Below, in pieces: positions 1-9,362 of a stretch of DNA of 64,000 bases. The number at the start of each line of letters is the position of its first letter. Within the stretch, counting starts at the first letter, position 1. Below the pieces are notes generated by a model. It had not been told where the DNA came from, did not search any database, and worked only from the letters and a program-made list of their open reading frames with translations. This stretch comes from CAVVFX01 sp963747535 (GTDB lineage: Bacteria; Acidobacteriota; Terriglobia; Bryobacterales; Bryobacteraceae). The position numbers and the translations under genes are program-made. The stretch spans positions 558,001 to 622,000 of the forward strand of contig CAVVFX010000006.1 of assembly GCA_963747535.1 (NCBI GenBank), read 5' to 3'.

Positions 1-186
1 GTCGCGACCATTTGGTTGCCTGCTCCGCCACCCGGAGAAACCCGGGAGTTCATCTGTTTTGAGCCCTTGGCGGCGATCATCAGTGGAGTGAACCTGGCGC
101 AGAAGGGCAAGTATGCAGAGTTGCAGACGGTACCCGCCGGTGGAAAGTGGACAGAGAGTTTCTGGATACGGGCTAGTGGAATCTGA
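1..186 (+). CDS. Aldose 1-epimerase-like protein, C-terminal end (partial)
   Basis: The window opens inside an open frame that ends with TGA at 184-186. The 61 residues resemble the C-terminus of aldose 1-epimerases (mutarotases): a PGETREFICFEPLAAI stretch, then GVNLA, and a final ESFWIRASGI strand. Family members interconvert alpha and beta anomers of aldoses. The catalytic His and Glu lie upstream, outside the window, so activity cannot be judged. The next gene starts 24 bases downstream on the same strand, so it may belong to the same sugar-oxidation transcript. Confidence 0.65.
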   Translation, partial: VATIWLPAPPPGETREFICFEPLAAIISGVNLAQKGKYAELQTVPAGGKWTESFWIRASGI

Positions 187-210
187 CCCTTTGCGATCTG
201 CTCTCGAAAA

Positions 211-2604
211 ATGATGCGAACGCGCACCCTCGGACTTCTTGTAGTTGTGTTTCCCGTGTGGGCAGCGGCCCAAGCGCCTGATGCAGGACGGCGGGCCTAT
301 CGTGCACATTGTGTCGGATGCCACGGCGACGATGGAACCGGCGGGGGACACGGCCCCGACATCATAAATCTACGCCGGCCGCGAGGTGTCTCAATCACTG
401 CGGTGCGCGAGATCATTCTCAAAGGGATTCCCGAGGCAGGCATGCCGGCATTCCAGGTTCCGGCTGAGCAAGCCGAAGCAATTGCCGGTTTTGTCATGTC
501 ATTGAAGTCCCTGCCTTCCGGGAGCGTGCCTGCGGGACCGGTTGCACCGGGCGACCCTGTTGCCGGACGGCGTTTTTTCATGGGCAAAGGGAACTGCACC
601 AGTTGTCATATGGTACGGGGCAACGGCGGCGTGCTAGGTCCCGATCTGTCGAATCTTGGGAAAGATCGGACCCCGGACCGAATTGAAGAGGCGCTCTTGA
701 ATCCAGGCGCCGCGCATTCATCGAGCGGCGGACGGTCGCGGAGTGAAGCGGCGGCGTACCGGGCCGTAAGTGTTCGCCTGCTCAGTGGCCAAACGATCCG
801 CGGCTTGGCCAAAAACGAGAGCACGTTCGACCTGCAACTGCTGGGAGTGGACGGCAAGCTGTACTTGATTGTGAAGGATCAAGTGGCCGATATAACGCCT
901 GAAAAATCCCTCATGCCCAAACTGGAGGCCACCGCCGGCGAACGGCGCGATCTGATCGCGTACCTGACTCGCCTGAATTTGGACCCGAACGCTAAGCCCA
1001 CGATGGAGAGCGCCGGAGAGATGGGATCGGGGATTCCGTTTGCCGACGTGGCGTATCCGAAGACGGGCACCTGGCCGACCTATCACGGAAATGAGAACGG
1101 TAACCGCTTCAGTCCGCTCGACCAGGTCAATAGCAGCAACATCGCAAAGCTCGCGCCCAAATGGATCTTCATGGTTGGGGCCCCGGGAGGAGGGGAAGAA
1201 CACAAACGCGGAGTTCCGTCCTGGAGTGGTCTTGAGGGCACACCGGTCATGGTGGATGGCGTCATGTACGTGACTTCCGTGAACGAAGCGTATGCCCTCG
1301 ATGCTCGGAATGGCCGGGAGATCTGGCATTACAGCCGCGCCCGTTCGCAAGGTCTCGCGGGCGACGCGGGCGGTGGGATTAACCGTGGCGTGGCAGTGTT
1401 AGCCGACCGGGTGTTCATGGTCACCGACAACGCCCACCTCATCGCGCTGCACCGCTCCACCGGTCAACTTCTCTGGGACGCCGAGATGGCCGACTCGCGG
1501 CAAAACTATGGAGCGACCAGCGCACCACTGGTGGTCAACGACTTGGTAATTTCAGGTATTTCCGGCGGAGACGAAGGGGTCCGCGGGTTCCTGGATGCCT
1601 ACAAAGCATCCACGGGCGAGCACGTTTGGCGGTTCTGGACGGTTCCCGGGCCGGGTGAGCCGGGGTCGGAGACTTGGCCGGCAGCGAAGGCGATCGAACA
1701 TGGATGCGCGGCGACATGGCTCACCGGCACCTATGATCCGGAGGCTAAGCTTGTCTACTGGCCCACTGGCAATCCTTGTCCCGATTACAATGGGGACCGG
1801 CGTGAGGGCGACAACCTATACTCGTCTTCGATTCTCGCGATCGATCCGAACACGGGGAAACTCCGCTGGTATTACCAATTCAGTCCTCACGAGTTGCACG
1901 ATTGGGACGCGAATGAGACGCCGATGCTGGTCGACGCCAACTTCCATGGCCAACAGCGGAAGTTACTCGTTCAGGCCAACCGCAACGGATTCTTCTACGT
2001 GCTGGACCGGCTGACGGGGAAAGTCCTGATGGCCGAACCGTTTGTTAAGAAGCTGACGTGGGCCAAAGCCATCGGTACCGACGGCCGTCCGGTGCCGTTG
2101 TCAAACTCGAAGCCGACCGCGGAAGGGACGCGGGTCTGCCCGTCGGTGTGGGGTGCCGCAAACTGGCCATCCACAGCGTTTCATCCGGGGACGGGGCTCT
2201 TCTACGTAATGGCAACTGAGTCGTGTGCCGTGTACACGAAGAGCGATGAGTCGTGGCAGGCGGGCGAGTCGTTCTATGGGGGCGGATCGCACCGGTCTCC
2301 CGGAGACGTCTCCCGGCAGTTTCTGAGAGCGCTGGATCTGCAGACGGGAAAACTCGTTTGGGAACTTCCGGAGTTCAGTGATGGTTTCTCTATCAGCGGC
2401 GTCATGGCGACCGCGGGAGGGCTGGTATTTTACACCGACAGTGCCGGAGCTTTTGTCGCTGTCGACGCGAAGAACGGAAAACCGCTATGGCATTTCAACA
2501 CCGGACAGCGATGCAGGGCTTCGCCGATGACCTATACTGTCGACGGACGGCAGTTTATTGGAGTAGCGGTAGGGTCCACCATCTTGACATTCGGTTTGCC
2601 ATGA
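211..2604 (+). CDS. Cytochrome c / PQQ-dependent dehydrogenase (quinoprotein), secreted
   Basis: The 797-residue protein begins with a signal peptide (residues 1-22, ending AAAQA). Two cytochrome c domains follow, with CVGCH at 34-38 and CTSCH at 129-133. From about residue 280 there is a PQQ-type eight-bladed propeller, with the NGNRFSPLDQVN entry typical of quinoprotein alcohol/glucose dehydrogenases, WDANE and NRNGFFYVLDRLTGK. Family members oxidise alcohols or sugars in the periplasm and pass electrons through PQQ to haem c. Here the haem domains are N-terminal, whereas quinohaemoprotein alcohol dehydrogenases carry one at the C-terminus. Two adjacent ATGs (211, 214) compete as start. The stop overlaps the next start as ATGA. 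The substrate cannot be read from sequence; the lactonase partner suggests a sugar or polyol. Confidence 0.92.
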   Translation: MMRTRTLGLLVVVFPVWAAAQAPDAGRRAYRAHCVGCHGDDGTGGGHGPDIINLRRPRGVSITAVREIILKGIPEAGMPAFQVPAEQAEAIAGFVMSLKSLPSGSVPAGPVAPGDPVAGRRFFMGKGNCTSCHMVRGNGGVLGPDLSNLGKDRTPDRIEEALLNPGAAHSSSGGRSRSEAAAYRAVSVRLLSGQTIRGLAKNESTFDLQLLGVDGKLYLIVKDQVADITPEKSLMPKLEATAGERRDLIAYLTRLNLDPNAKPTMESAGEMGSGIPFADVAYPKTGTWPTYHGNENGNRFSPLDQVNSSNIAKLAPKWIFMVGAPGGGEEHKRGVPSWSGLEGTPVMVDGVMYVTSVNEAYALDARNGREIWHYSRARSQGLAGDAGGGINRGVAVLADRVFMVTDNAHLIALHRSTGQLLWDAEMADSRQNYGATSAPLVVNDLVISGISGGDEGVRGFLDAYKASTGEHVWRFWTVPGPGEPGSETWPAAKAIEHGCAATWLTGTYDPEAKLVYWPTGNPCPDYNGDRREGDNLYSSSILAIDPNTGKLRWYYQFSPHELHDWDANETPMLVDANFHGQQRKLLVQANRNGFFYVLDRLTGKVLMAEPFVKKLTWAKAIGTDGRPVPLSNSKPTAEGTRVCPSVWGAANWPSTAFHPGTGLFYVMATESCAVYTKSDESWQAGESFYGGGSHRSPGDVSRQFLRALDLQTGKLVWELPEFSDGFSISGVMATAGGLVFYTDSAGAFVAVDAKNGKPLWHFNTGQRCRASPMTYTVDGRQFIGVAVGSTILTFGLP

Positions 2605-3599
2605 GAAAAGCAGTCGCTATTTTGCTCGCCCTGGCGGCGAGCGTCAGCGCTTCCGCGCAAACGCCCGCCGCAGTCCCGCCGGACGTGGACGCCGCACCTC
2701 ATCAGGAACAACTGCGCCAGTTTGCGTTGCAGGCAGAGTCGCCGAAGTTCTGGGACCTGGTCGACAAAGGCGCTTCCTTAGAAAAAGTCGCTAGCGGCTT
2801 CGGTTTCACCGAGGGGCCGGTTTGGGATGAAAAGGGTGGGTTCCTCTATGTGAGCGACGAGGATCAGAACAGGGTCGCGCGCGTTTATCCGGATGGCCGG
2901 GTAGAAACCATAGTGAGCATTGGCGATCCCGATGGCGCCACTTTCGATCGGCACCATCGGCTGATTGAGACCGCTAGCGTCTTGCGTGCCATGATCGTGC
3001 TGGCGCCAGACGGCAAATATGAGGTCTTGGCCGACAAATACGAGGGTAAGAAGTTGAACAGCCCCAACGACGTAGTGCTTGGCCCCGATGGCGCGTTATA
3101 TTTCACCGATCCGACCTATGATCTGGTGAAGGGTGAGAAACAAGAGCTGTCCTACCAGGGCATTTTCCGCATGGAAGATTCAGGAAAGCTGAAACTGCTG
3201 GCCACCGACATGAACCAGCCCAACGGCCTGGCATTTTCGCCGGATGGCAAGCGTCTGTATGTAAATGATACCCGTTCCCGCGAAATACGCCTCTACAATT
3301 TCGTCGATGGTGAGTTGAAAAACGGGCGACTCTTCGCCACGGAAAGCACGGGACGCGGTGGTCCCGATGGCATGAAGGTTGACGTCAAGGGCAACGTTTG
3401 GGTCACCGGCCCGGGCGGTGTCTGGGTGTTCGATCCCGACGGCAACCACCTGGGAACCGTCCTCCTTATTGAAAGTGCCGCAAACTTGGCATGGGGAGAC
3501 GCCGACTTTTCGACTCTTTACTTTTGCGGTCGGACTTCGATGTACAAGCTGAAGACCAAGCTGAAGGGATTCGTTCCGTACGTCGTTTACGCCAGGTAG
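2601..3599 (+). CDS. SMP-30/gluconolactonase/LRE family protein, secreted
   Basis: The start at 2601 overlaps the dehydrogenase stop (ATGA). It gives a 332-residue protein with a clean signal peptide (MRKAVAILLALAASVSASAQ). An upstream extension would run far into the previous gene and is unlikely. The body is an SMP-30 six-bladed propeller: GFTEGPVWD, LYVSDEDQNRVARVYPDG, SPNDVVLGPDGALYFTDPTYD, NQPNGLAFSPDGKRLYVND and GGPDGMKVDVKGNVWVT. These carry the Glu, Asn and Asp metal ligands expected of gluconolactonases. Family members hydrolyse sugar lactones. Coupling to the dehydrogenase suggests that a periplasmic lactone made by PQQ-linked oxidation is opened here. Confidence 0.9.
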   Translation: MRKAVAILLALAASVSASAQTPAAVPPDVDAAPHQEQLRQFALQAESPKFWDLVDKGASLEKVASGFGFTEGPVWDEKGGFLYVSDEDQNRVARVYPDGRVETIVSIGDPDGATFDRHHRLIETASVLRAMIVLAPDGKYEVLADKYEGKKLNSPNDVVLGPDGALYFTDPTYDLVKGEKQELSYQGIFRMEDSGKLKLLATDMNQPNGLAFSPDGKRLYVNDTRSREIRLYNFVDGELKNGRLFATESTGRGGPDGMKVDVKGNVWVTGPGGVWVFDPDGNHLGTVLLIESAANLAWGDADFSTLYFCGRTSMYKLKTKLKGFVPYVVYAR

Positions 3600-3644
3600 A
3601 GCAGTTGATTTCAAATCCCCCGCGAAGGCAACGGGCGCGTCAGC

Positions 3645-4012
3645 TTAGCAGCAACACAATGGGATGATCAGGTGCGGCGTGATTCCCCCGGGCACTACGA
3701 TGTAGCTTTTTTGCCTGTAAAGATACCACAGCAGCAACCCGCCGAAGGCCAAATAAAGACGAACTCCCGGTTCCGGAACCGGTGCGAAAGAGGAACGACC
3801 CCAAGCCTGAAGTTTCCAGCCAAGTCGATATAGCCTATGACTCCGGGTCCGCCAAACCCGAAAGCGATATTCTCGACCGGAAAATCGGGAAAGTTACAGC
3901 ACTCTATAAACGGTAAGACACTTGCGGGCCGACTCGGCCGCCAAGTGTTGTGCCGCACACAGTTGGATGCTCCGGGCTTCTTGACAGGGTATTGTTTTTT
4001 CGGCATCCTCAA
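3645..4012 (-). pseudogene. Frameshifted remnant of a PEP-CTERM protein gene
   Basis: Two minus-strand frames join here. The upstream frame (from 4012) reads through a plausible secreted-protein stretch, ENIAFGFGGPGVIGYIDLAG. Near 3782 the sense passes to another frame, which reads PVPEPG (3765-3782), a hydrophobic segment LYLAFGGLLLWYLY, then RQK, ending at TAA 3645-3647. VPEP followed by a transmembrane segment and basic residues is the PEP-CTERM sorting signal. A short tail of about 17 residues follows it, which is unusual. I infer one frameshift in a formerly secreted, exosortase-sorted protein. No convincing start codon or longer N-terminus was found. An alternative is that only the tail is meaningful. 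Confidence 0.4.
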
Positions 4013-4213
4013 AGCTGATCATCTCATACCGGAACTTGAGATCTGCGCTCCGCCAGCCAGACGGGTTCAATCATTTCATGTTTTTGGCCAAGGCCATTCA
4101 TGAAAAAGCGGTAGCGTGTCCGCTTGGTGCTCTAACAGGCAGAAATCACTCAGACAAACTCTTAATTTAATTGTTTCGCTTCCAGTCCGCACTGAATTTT
4201 GAGCAGGAGCTAT

Positions 4214-5170
4214 ATGCATCGAATAACTCAGTCGGTGGTGATTCTCGCTATGGCCGCCAGCTTTTGTGGCGGCGCGGCGGATCCCGCCAATAGCGTCCCA
4301 GCCGGTTACGTCTTAGGTCCGAACGATCAGATCAATGTTTCCGTTTCGGAACTTCCGGAGTTCACAAGCAAGTCATACCGCATCGATGAAGATGGAACCG
4401 TAAGCCTTCCTTTGCTCGGCCGGGTTCGAGCCGGAGGCTTGACACTCGCCCAGTTGGAGAACAATCTATTCAGCGCACTGCAGAGACAGGTCTTGACACC
4501 TCACATTTCGGCGAACATCGTAGAAGTCAGAAACCAGCCGCTGTCCGTGATGGGCGCCGTGAACACCCCCGGCACACAGCAGATCCAGGGCGACAAGACG
4601 CTGTTTGATGCGATCGCGGGGGCTGGAGGATTGAAACCCGAGGCCGGCGACACCATCACGGTCACTCGCCGCACATCCGAAGGTCCCCTGGATCTGCCCA
4701 ACGAAGTGATGGACACGGCGTCCGGCCGCAGCAGCGCGACTGTAAAGGTTCGCGATGTCGTGGAACTTCGCGACCCGCACGCGAACATACGGGTTCGCGC
4801 CAATGACGAAATCGCCGTAGCTCGCGGTCCGGTTCTCTATGTGATCGGGGATGTCCACAAGCCCGGCGGCTTTACCATCTCGCAAGGCCGGCCCGTTTAC
4901 GCGCTGGAGGCACTCTCGCTGGCAGAAGGTTTTGCTCCCAATGCGTCGCCGGGCAATGCCCGCATCCTGCGGCGGAAGCCCGAAACCGACGCGCGTGAGG
5001 AGATTCCTATTAACCTCAAGAAGATCCTGGCCGGCAAATCGAAAGACGTTCAGCTTTCTCCCGATGACATCCTCTTCGTTCCGGACAACACCTCGCGTCG
5101 CGCCACTACGAAGGTGTTGGAGACTGCCCTGGCGACGATCTCGGGCGTAGTGATCTGGAGAGGTATCTAA
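4214..5170 (+). CDS. Polysaccharide export protein, Wza-like (Poly_export/SLBB domains)
   Basis: The ATG at 4214 is preceded by AGGAG and gives 318 residues; an in-frame TTG at 4199 is less likely. After a signal peptide (MHRITQSVVILAMAASFCGG) comes the Poly_export domain (YVLGPNDQINVSVSELPEF, DEDGTVSLPLLGRVRAGGLTL). Two SLBB-type segments follow (VMGAVNTPGTQQI with DAIAGAGGL, and VIGDVHKPGGFTI with ALSLAEGF). Wza-like proteins form the outer-membrane channel for exopolysaccharide. The lipobox is poor (ASFC), so lipidation is uncertain. This is the first gene of the plus-strand polysaccharide operon and works with the Wzc-like kinase at 6650. Confidence 0.9.
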   Translation: MHRITQSVVILAMAASFCGGAADPANSVPAGYVLGPNDQINVSVSELPEFTSKSYRIDEDGTVSLPLLGRVRAGGLTLAQLENNLFSALQRQVLTPHISANIVEVRNQPLSVMGAVNTPGTQQIQGDKTLFDAIAGAGGLKPEAGDTITVTRRTSEGPLDLPNEVMDTASGRSSATVKVRDVVELRDPHANIRVRANDEIAVARGPVLYVIGDVHKPGGFTISQGRPVYALEALSLAEGFAPNASPGNARILRRKPETDAREEIPINLKKILAGKSKDVQLSPDDILFVPDNTSRRATTKVLETALATISGVVIWRGI

Positions 5171-5204
5171 CTGGGCCGGATAAATTTTGCGGGGTTTCTG
5201 ATCA

Positions 5205-6518
5205 GTGATCGCCACTCGGAATTCGAAACACAAACCAGCCTCGGCAATTCACGCGCTACACGACATGCGAAGAGAGGACCGGTTGTTGTTCGCCTGTTCG
5301 GTGCGGAATATGGCTCCCGCCTCCGTCACGCGGGTTCGCGACTATCTCGGCTCTGATCTTGATTGGCGCCATATCGTCAATCAGGCCCGGGACCACGCTG
5401 TGCTGCCTCTCGTCAACCGCAACCTTACACTACATTTTCAAGATCTGGTGCCTGAGCCGGCGCGCAGTTTCTTGTGTGCGGCATCGTGGGAGGGAATGCG
5501 CCGCAACTTCGTTTTAACGGCGGAACTGCTGCGGATTTTCTCGCTTTTCGAGAAACTCGGGATCGAGATCATTCCTTTCAAGGGGCCAACGCTGGCAGTA
5601 GCGGCATACGGGGACCTTTCTCTACGGATGTTCGCGGACCTCGATATTCTGGTCAGAGAGAAGGATCTCGACCGGGCGGTGGCAACGCTGGTCGACGACG
5701 GATATGAGCTCGAATACGCACTGACTCCGAAGCAGGAACACATCTACAGGAAGACCGAATGCGCGCTCCAGTTGCGGCATCCGGACCGCAACTCCGTGGT
5801 GGAGTTGCACTGGCTTCTGACCGAGCGTTACCTCTCGATCGACCTGCAAATCGCCGAGCTCTGGGAACGGCGCAGGAAAACCAAAATCGGAAAACGGACG
5901 ATGATGTCGCTGGCGCCCGAGGACCTGTTCCTTTATGTATGCGTGCACGGGAGCAAACATCGCTGGGAACGGCTGGAGTGGCTCTGCTGCGTCGACGCGG
6001 TGGCTGGCTCCCATGATCTTGATTGGCCGGCGATTGAAAACCGGGCGCGGGCGTGCGGCGCTGAAAGGATACTACACCTCGCGCTGCTTCTCGCGCACAA
6101 CCTTGTCGGTATGCCGCTGCCAGAGCGATTACTCAACGCAGCCGCGAATGACGCCGCCGCGGCGCACCTGGCCGAAGAGACCGCTGCCAATTTCTTCTCT
6201 GCAGAGCGCCGCGAGTCACATCACCAGATGAACAGAGGTGACTGGTACTTGTATCTTGTGAGAATACGCGAGCGCTGGCGGGACAAGTTTCGCATCCTGG
6301 TCTACTCGTCCTTGCGCGTCCCCCATCCAACGTCCCGCGAGTTTATCCGCTTGCCTTCGAGACTGGATTTTCTGTATTACATTCTTCGCCCGGCGCGGCT
6401 GGTTGGGGCGACGGTGTGGGCGGCAATGCGCCATGCCGGCAAGGGACGAAGGCATGCCGGAAAGACCAATGAGAGCCCGGTCGCCGAAACTCCCATTGCA
6501 ACATTTTTCAGCCGCTAG
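5205..6518 (+). CDS. Nucleotidyltransferase family protein of an exopolysaccharide cluster
   Basis: The 437-residue protein has a GTG start at 5205; an ATG at 5265 (MRREDRLLFACSV) is an alternative. It matches the uncharacterised nucleotidyltransferase family often found in polysaccharide clusters (NTP_transf_5 type). LGIEIIPFKGPTLAVAAYGD is followed by RMFADLDILV, whose paired acidic residues are the likely metal site, and then by VVELHWLL and a C-terminal helical part containing LFLYVCVHGSKHRW. The biochemical reaction is not established for this family. Its position between the exporter and the tyrosine kinase suggests a role in polymer assembly or decoration. Confidence 0.8.
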   Translation: MIATRNSKHKPASAIHALHDMRREDRLLFACSVRNMAPASVTRVRDYLGSDLDWRHIVNQARDHAVLPLVNRNLTLHFQDLVPEPARSFLCAASWEGMRRNFVLTAELLRIFSLFEKLGIEIIPFKGPTLAVAAYGDLSLRMFADLDILVREKDLDRAVATLVDDGYELEYALTPKQEHIYRKTECALQLRHPDRNSVVELHWLLTERYLSIDLQIAELWERRRKTKIGKRTMMSLAPEDLFLYVCVHGSKHRWERLEWLCCVDAVAGSHDLDWPAIENRARACGAERILHLALLLAHNLVGMPLPERLLNAAANDAAAAHLAEETAANFFSAERRESHHQMNRGDWYLYLVRIRERWRDKFRILVYSSLRVPHPTSREFIRLPSRLDFLYYILRPARLVGATVWAAMRHAGKGRRHAGKTNESPVAETPIATFFSR

Positions 6519-6649
6519 CTCATGACCTGCCATTGAAGAATCAGCGCGCCTCGGTGGACGTCGCTTCGTCTGCGAACTCCAGCACCGGCAAGGGAGCAAC
6601 CGGCTTCCGGCCGAAACCAACTTAAAAAGAATTGACCCATGGAGTACGG

Positions 6650-8923
6650 ATGCTGACACCATTTATTCCCGAATCTTCCGATCCAAACCATCGCGATCGG
6701 TTTCCCGATATCATTCGCCTTGAAAGGAAGGTGGACGGGCTACTCAATCTAGTGGAGCCGGTACCTTATCAGTCGCCGGTTTCCGACCCCCCACCCGCCG
6801 GCGTCCTGACTTACTGGGCCGCCATTAAACGGCGAAGATTTCTGGTGCTGACCGGGGGAATCGCGATTGCCGCGGCATCCTGGTATTTCACCAGCCGTCT
6901 GCCCAAGCTTTACCTGGCCAGCACGACGATCGAAATCCTCGAGCCCGACCGCGGTTCCATGAACATGCAGAACTTCAGCAAGGGCAACGAGAATATGTTC
7001 AATCAGGAAACGTATCTGCAGACCCAGGTCAGCCTGATCGAGAGCAAGTCTTTGCTGCAGCGAGTCGGACAGCAACTGTTGTCGCAGGGCGTGATCGGTC
7101 CCTCCGACCTGCCAGGGAGCAGCGCGGCGGTCCAGTCGGATCCGGTTCTCAGCCTGGCCAATATCACCGTAACTCCGGTTCGCGGCACTCGACTGGTTTC
7201 AGTCGCGTATTGCGCGAGGAGTCCCCAGCTGGCGGCTAAGGTCGCAAACAGTCTGGCCGCGGAATATATTCAGCAGGACGTAGACGCGCGCGTCAACACA
7301 GCCGAGCAGACTCGCATGTGGCTCGAGACGCAATTGCAGGAGACGAAGAGAAAGCTGGAGGGATCCGAGGCCCGTTTGCAGAATTACGCCAGATCTTCCG
7401 GGCTCCTCTACACGACGCCGAAAGGGACTCCGGCCGAGGAGACCGAGGACAAACTTCAGTTCCTGGCCCACGATCTATCCGAAGCCGAGGCCAGACGCGC
7501 CAGTCTGGAGGCGCGTTACCTTACTCTAGCGAGAGCGTCTGCCGGGAAAGATGATGAAGCCGATAGCGAACCGCTGCGCGAAATCCAGTCGCGGCTTCTG
7601 GATCTGAGGCGGCAACGCGCGGCTCTGGGGAGCCAGTACACTTCGGAGTACTCCAAAGTGAAGGAGTTGGACGCCCAAATCGCGACCCTGCAGGAGGGCG
7701 AGGCCAAAGAGTATAACCGCTGGCTAGTGCAACAGTACAGCGCTTATCAAACGGAAGTCGCTCACGAAAAGCTCCTTGAGGACGCGTACAAACACCAGGC
7801 CGGCGTGGTTAGCGATCAGGCCACCAAGGCCATCAACTACAACGTGCTAAAGCGCGAAGTCGAAACCAACCGCAATCTCTACGATGCTCTTTTGGCGGGC
7901 ATGAAAGAAGCCGGCGTCAACGCTTCCGCGCGCGTCCGAAATGCGCGCATCGTCGATGCCGCCGAACCTCCTCTCCTGCCCTTCAGTCCCCACCCCACCC
8001 GGACGGCGGCAGTTGGTCTCATAGCCGGGCTGATGCTCGGCGCCGCCCTCGTGCTTCTGAAAGGATCCGGCGATCGCCGTGTAAACAGCCCAGGCGTCGC
8101 GCAGTCGTATCTAAATGTGCCTGAATTGGGAGTCATCCCTTCAACTAAGCCGCACCTGTTGCCGACCGCGCGGCACGCCGCTCTGGCAGCCGGCAACGAG
8201 CACGGATTCTCCGTCCGGAACATGAGCTTTAGCGGATTCATTCGCAATCAGCCCGTGCGGACGGATACCCCGGTGTTCGAGGCTTTTCATTCGGTGGTCA
8301 CGTCCATACTCTCGCCGGGAAGATCCATCAACGTTCCGCGGGTTTTGCTGGTGACCAGCGGCGCGCTCCATGAAGGCAAGAGCACCGTGATCGGGAATCT
8401 CGCGCTCATGGCGGCGCAGATCGGCCAACGGGTGGTATTGATAGACGGGGACCTGCGCAATCCGCGCCAACACCAGATCTACAGCGCGTCCAACGAAAAG
8501 GGGTTGAGCAATCTGCTGTTGTCGGCGGAAGTACTCGGCGAGCACACTCTGTCCAGCTTCATCCAGAAGACTGAAGTGCCCGGCCTTTCGCTTCTGCCCA
8601 GCGGGCCTCTTAGCGACTCTGTCGCGACGATGCTTCACTCACCCCGGTTGGGAGAACTCATCTCCCGGTTGCGAGTGAATTACGACCTGGTCCTGATCGA
8701 TACTCCTCCCGTCTTGCCGTTTGCCGACGCGCGAATCTTCGGCAAACTCGCGGATGCCGTGGTGCTGGTGGTCCGCGCGGGACAAACCACGAGGGACACG
8801 GCGGTGGCGGCGAAGGCACGCTTCGTCGAAGACGGTCTGCTGGTATTCGGAACCGTCCTCAACGATTGGAACGGGAAGGAAGCTCCTTACGAGTACGGCA
8901 GGGACCGGGCCTACCGGCATTAA
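6650..8923 (+). CDS. Wzc-like polysaccharide co-polymerase / BY-type tyrosine kinase
   Basis: The ATG at 6650 follows GGAG by five bases and yields 757 residues; a TTG at 6632 is in frame but less likely. The N-terminal half is a Wzz-type chain-length domain: a first membrane segment after ALKRRRFLVLTGGIAIAAA, a long coiled-coil region, and a second membrane segment (TAAVGLIAGLMLGAALVLL). The C-terminal half is a BY-kinase with Walker A SGALHEGKSTVIGNLA, Walker A' VVLIDGDLRNP and Walker B LVLIDTPPVLPFADAR. The tail holds three closely spaced tyrosines (PYEYGRDRAYRH), the usual autophosphorylation cluster. It is expected to control chain length and gate export with the Wza-like protein. Confidence 0.93.
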   Translation: MLTPFIPESSDPNHRDRFPDIIRLERKVDGLLNLVEPVPYQSPVSDPPPAGVLTYWAAIKRRRFLVLTGGIAIAAASWYFTSRLPKLYLASTTIEILEPDRGSMNMQNFSKGNENMFNQETYLQTQVSLIESKSLLQRVGQQLLSQGVIGPSDLPGSSAAVQSDPVLSLANITVTPVRGTRLVSVAYCARSPQLAAKVANSLAAEYIQQDVDARVNTAEQTRMWLETQLQETKRKLEGSEARLQNYARSSGLLYTTPKGTPAEETEDKLQFLAHDLSEAEARRASLEARYLTLARASAGKDDEADSEPLREIQSRLLDLRRQRAALGSQYTSEYSKVKELDAQIATLQEGEAKEYNRWLVQQYSAYQTEVAHEKLLEDAYKHQAGVVSDQATKAINYNVLKREVETNRNLYDALLAGMKEAGVNASARVRNARIVDAAEPPLLPFSPHPTRTAAVGLIAGLMLGAALVLLKGSGDRRVNSPGVAQSYLNVPELGVIPSTKPHLLPTARHAALAAGNEHGFSVRNMSFSGFIRNQPVRTDTPVFEAFHSVVTSILSPGRSINVPRVLLVTSGALHEGKSTVIGNLALMAAQIGQRVVLIDGDLRNPRQHQIYSASNEKGLSNLLLSAEVLGEHTLSSFIQKTEVPGLSLLPSGPLSDSVATMLHSPRLGELISRLRVNYDLVLIDTPPVLPFADARIFGKLADAVVLVVRAGQTTRDTAVAAKARFVEDGLLVFGTVLNDWNGKEAPYEYGRDRAYRH

Positions 8924-8931
8924 TCAAAATC

Positions 8932-9285
8932 ATGTCCCAAGATAGCGAAATGGTTTTAGAGGCGGCGCGGCCCGGTTGGTTCGCGGGCAAACTGGCGGCA
9001 GCAGGTATCGACATCCGCACGAGATGGTGCGCGTGCGAAGCTGGGCTTCGACGGGCGTGCTTGCCCTGCTGGATCAGGCCTTGATCTCAGGCGCCAATTT
9101 TGCGCTGGGCGTTACGCTGGCACGCTGGGGCGGTCCGAAGAACTACGGCGCTTACCATGACCCGGTATGCCGCGTTTCTGTTGCTCGCCAACCTTTGTAC
9201 CACGGCGGTATGGACCGCTTTTTTACTTCGTGCCGTTTGGCGGCAGCCCGTTCTGGCCGCCAGGTCGGTATAACGATGCAGAACC
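8932..9285 (+). pseudogene. Truncated, multiply frameshifted Wzx-like flippase (paralogue of the gene at 19136-20527)
   Basis: The remnant starts with ATG 8932 (MSQDSEMVLEAARPGWFAGKLAAAG), which parallels the intact flippase N-terminus (MSDETQMVLDATE, then GWFAGKLAAAE). A frameshift near 9020 moves the homology to SWASTGVLALLDQALISGAN and FALGVTLARWGGPKNYGAY. A one-base insertion near 9155 moves it again, to MTRYAAFLLLANL. Another shift gives PFWPPGRYND, similar to the LFPNRND region of the paralogue. Homology then stops. About 110 N-terminal codons of roughly 460 remain. The glycosyltransferase that follows has its own strong ribosome binding site. Confidence 0.85.
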
Positions 9286-9362
9286 CCTACCAGATTGCGG
9301 CCGCTGGAGACTATCCCAAATTGTGCGGTGCGACTAGGGACGAGCGAACGGAGGACTTCACG

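Noticed and set aside
3600..3645. A sequence resembling a tRNA T-arm (TTCAAATCCCCC)
   Set aside because: No D-arm, anticodon arm or acceptor pairing could be built around it.
8976..9362. N-terminal extension of the GT4 at 9363 back to 8976
   Set aside because: The extension reads through the frameshifted flippase remnant; GGAGG before ATG 9363 marks the true start.
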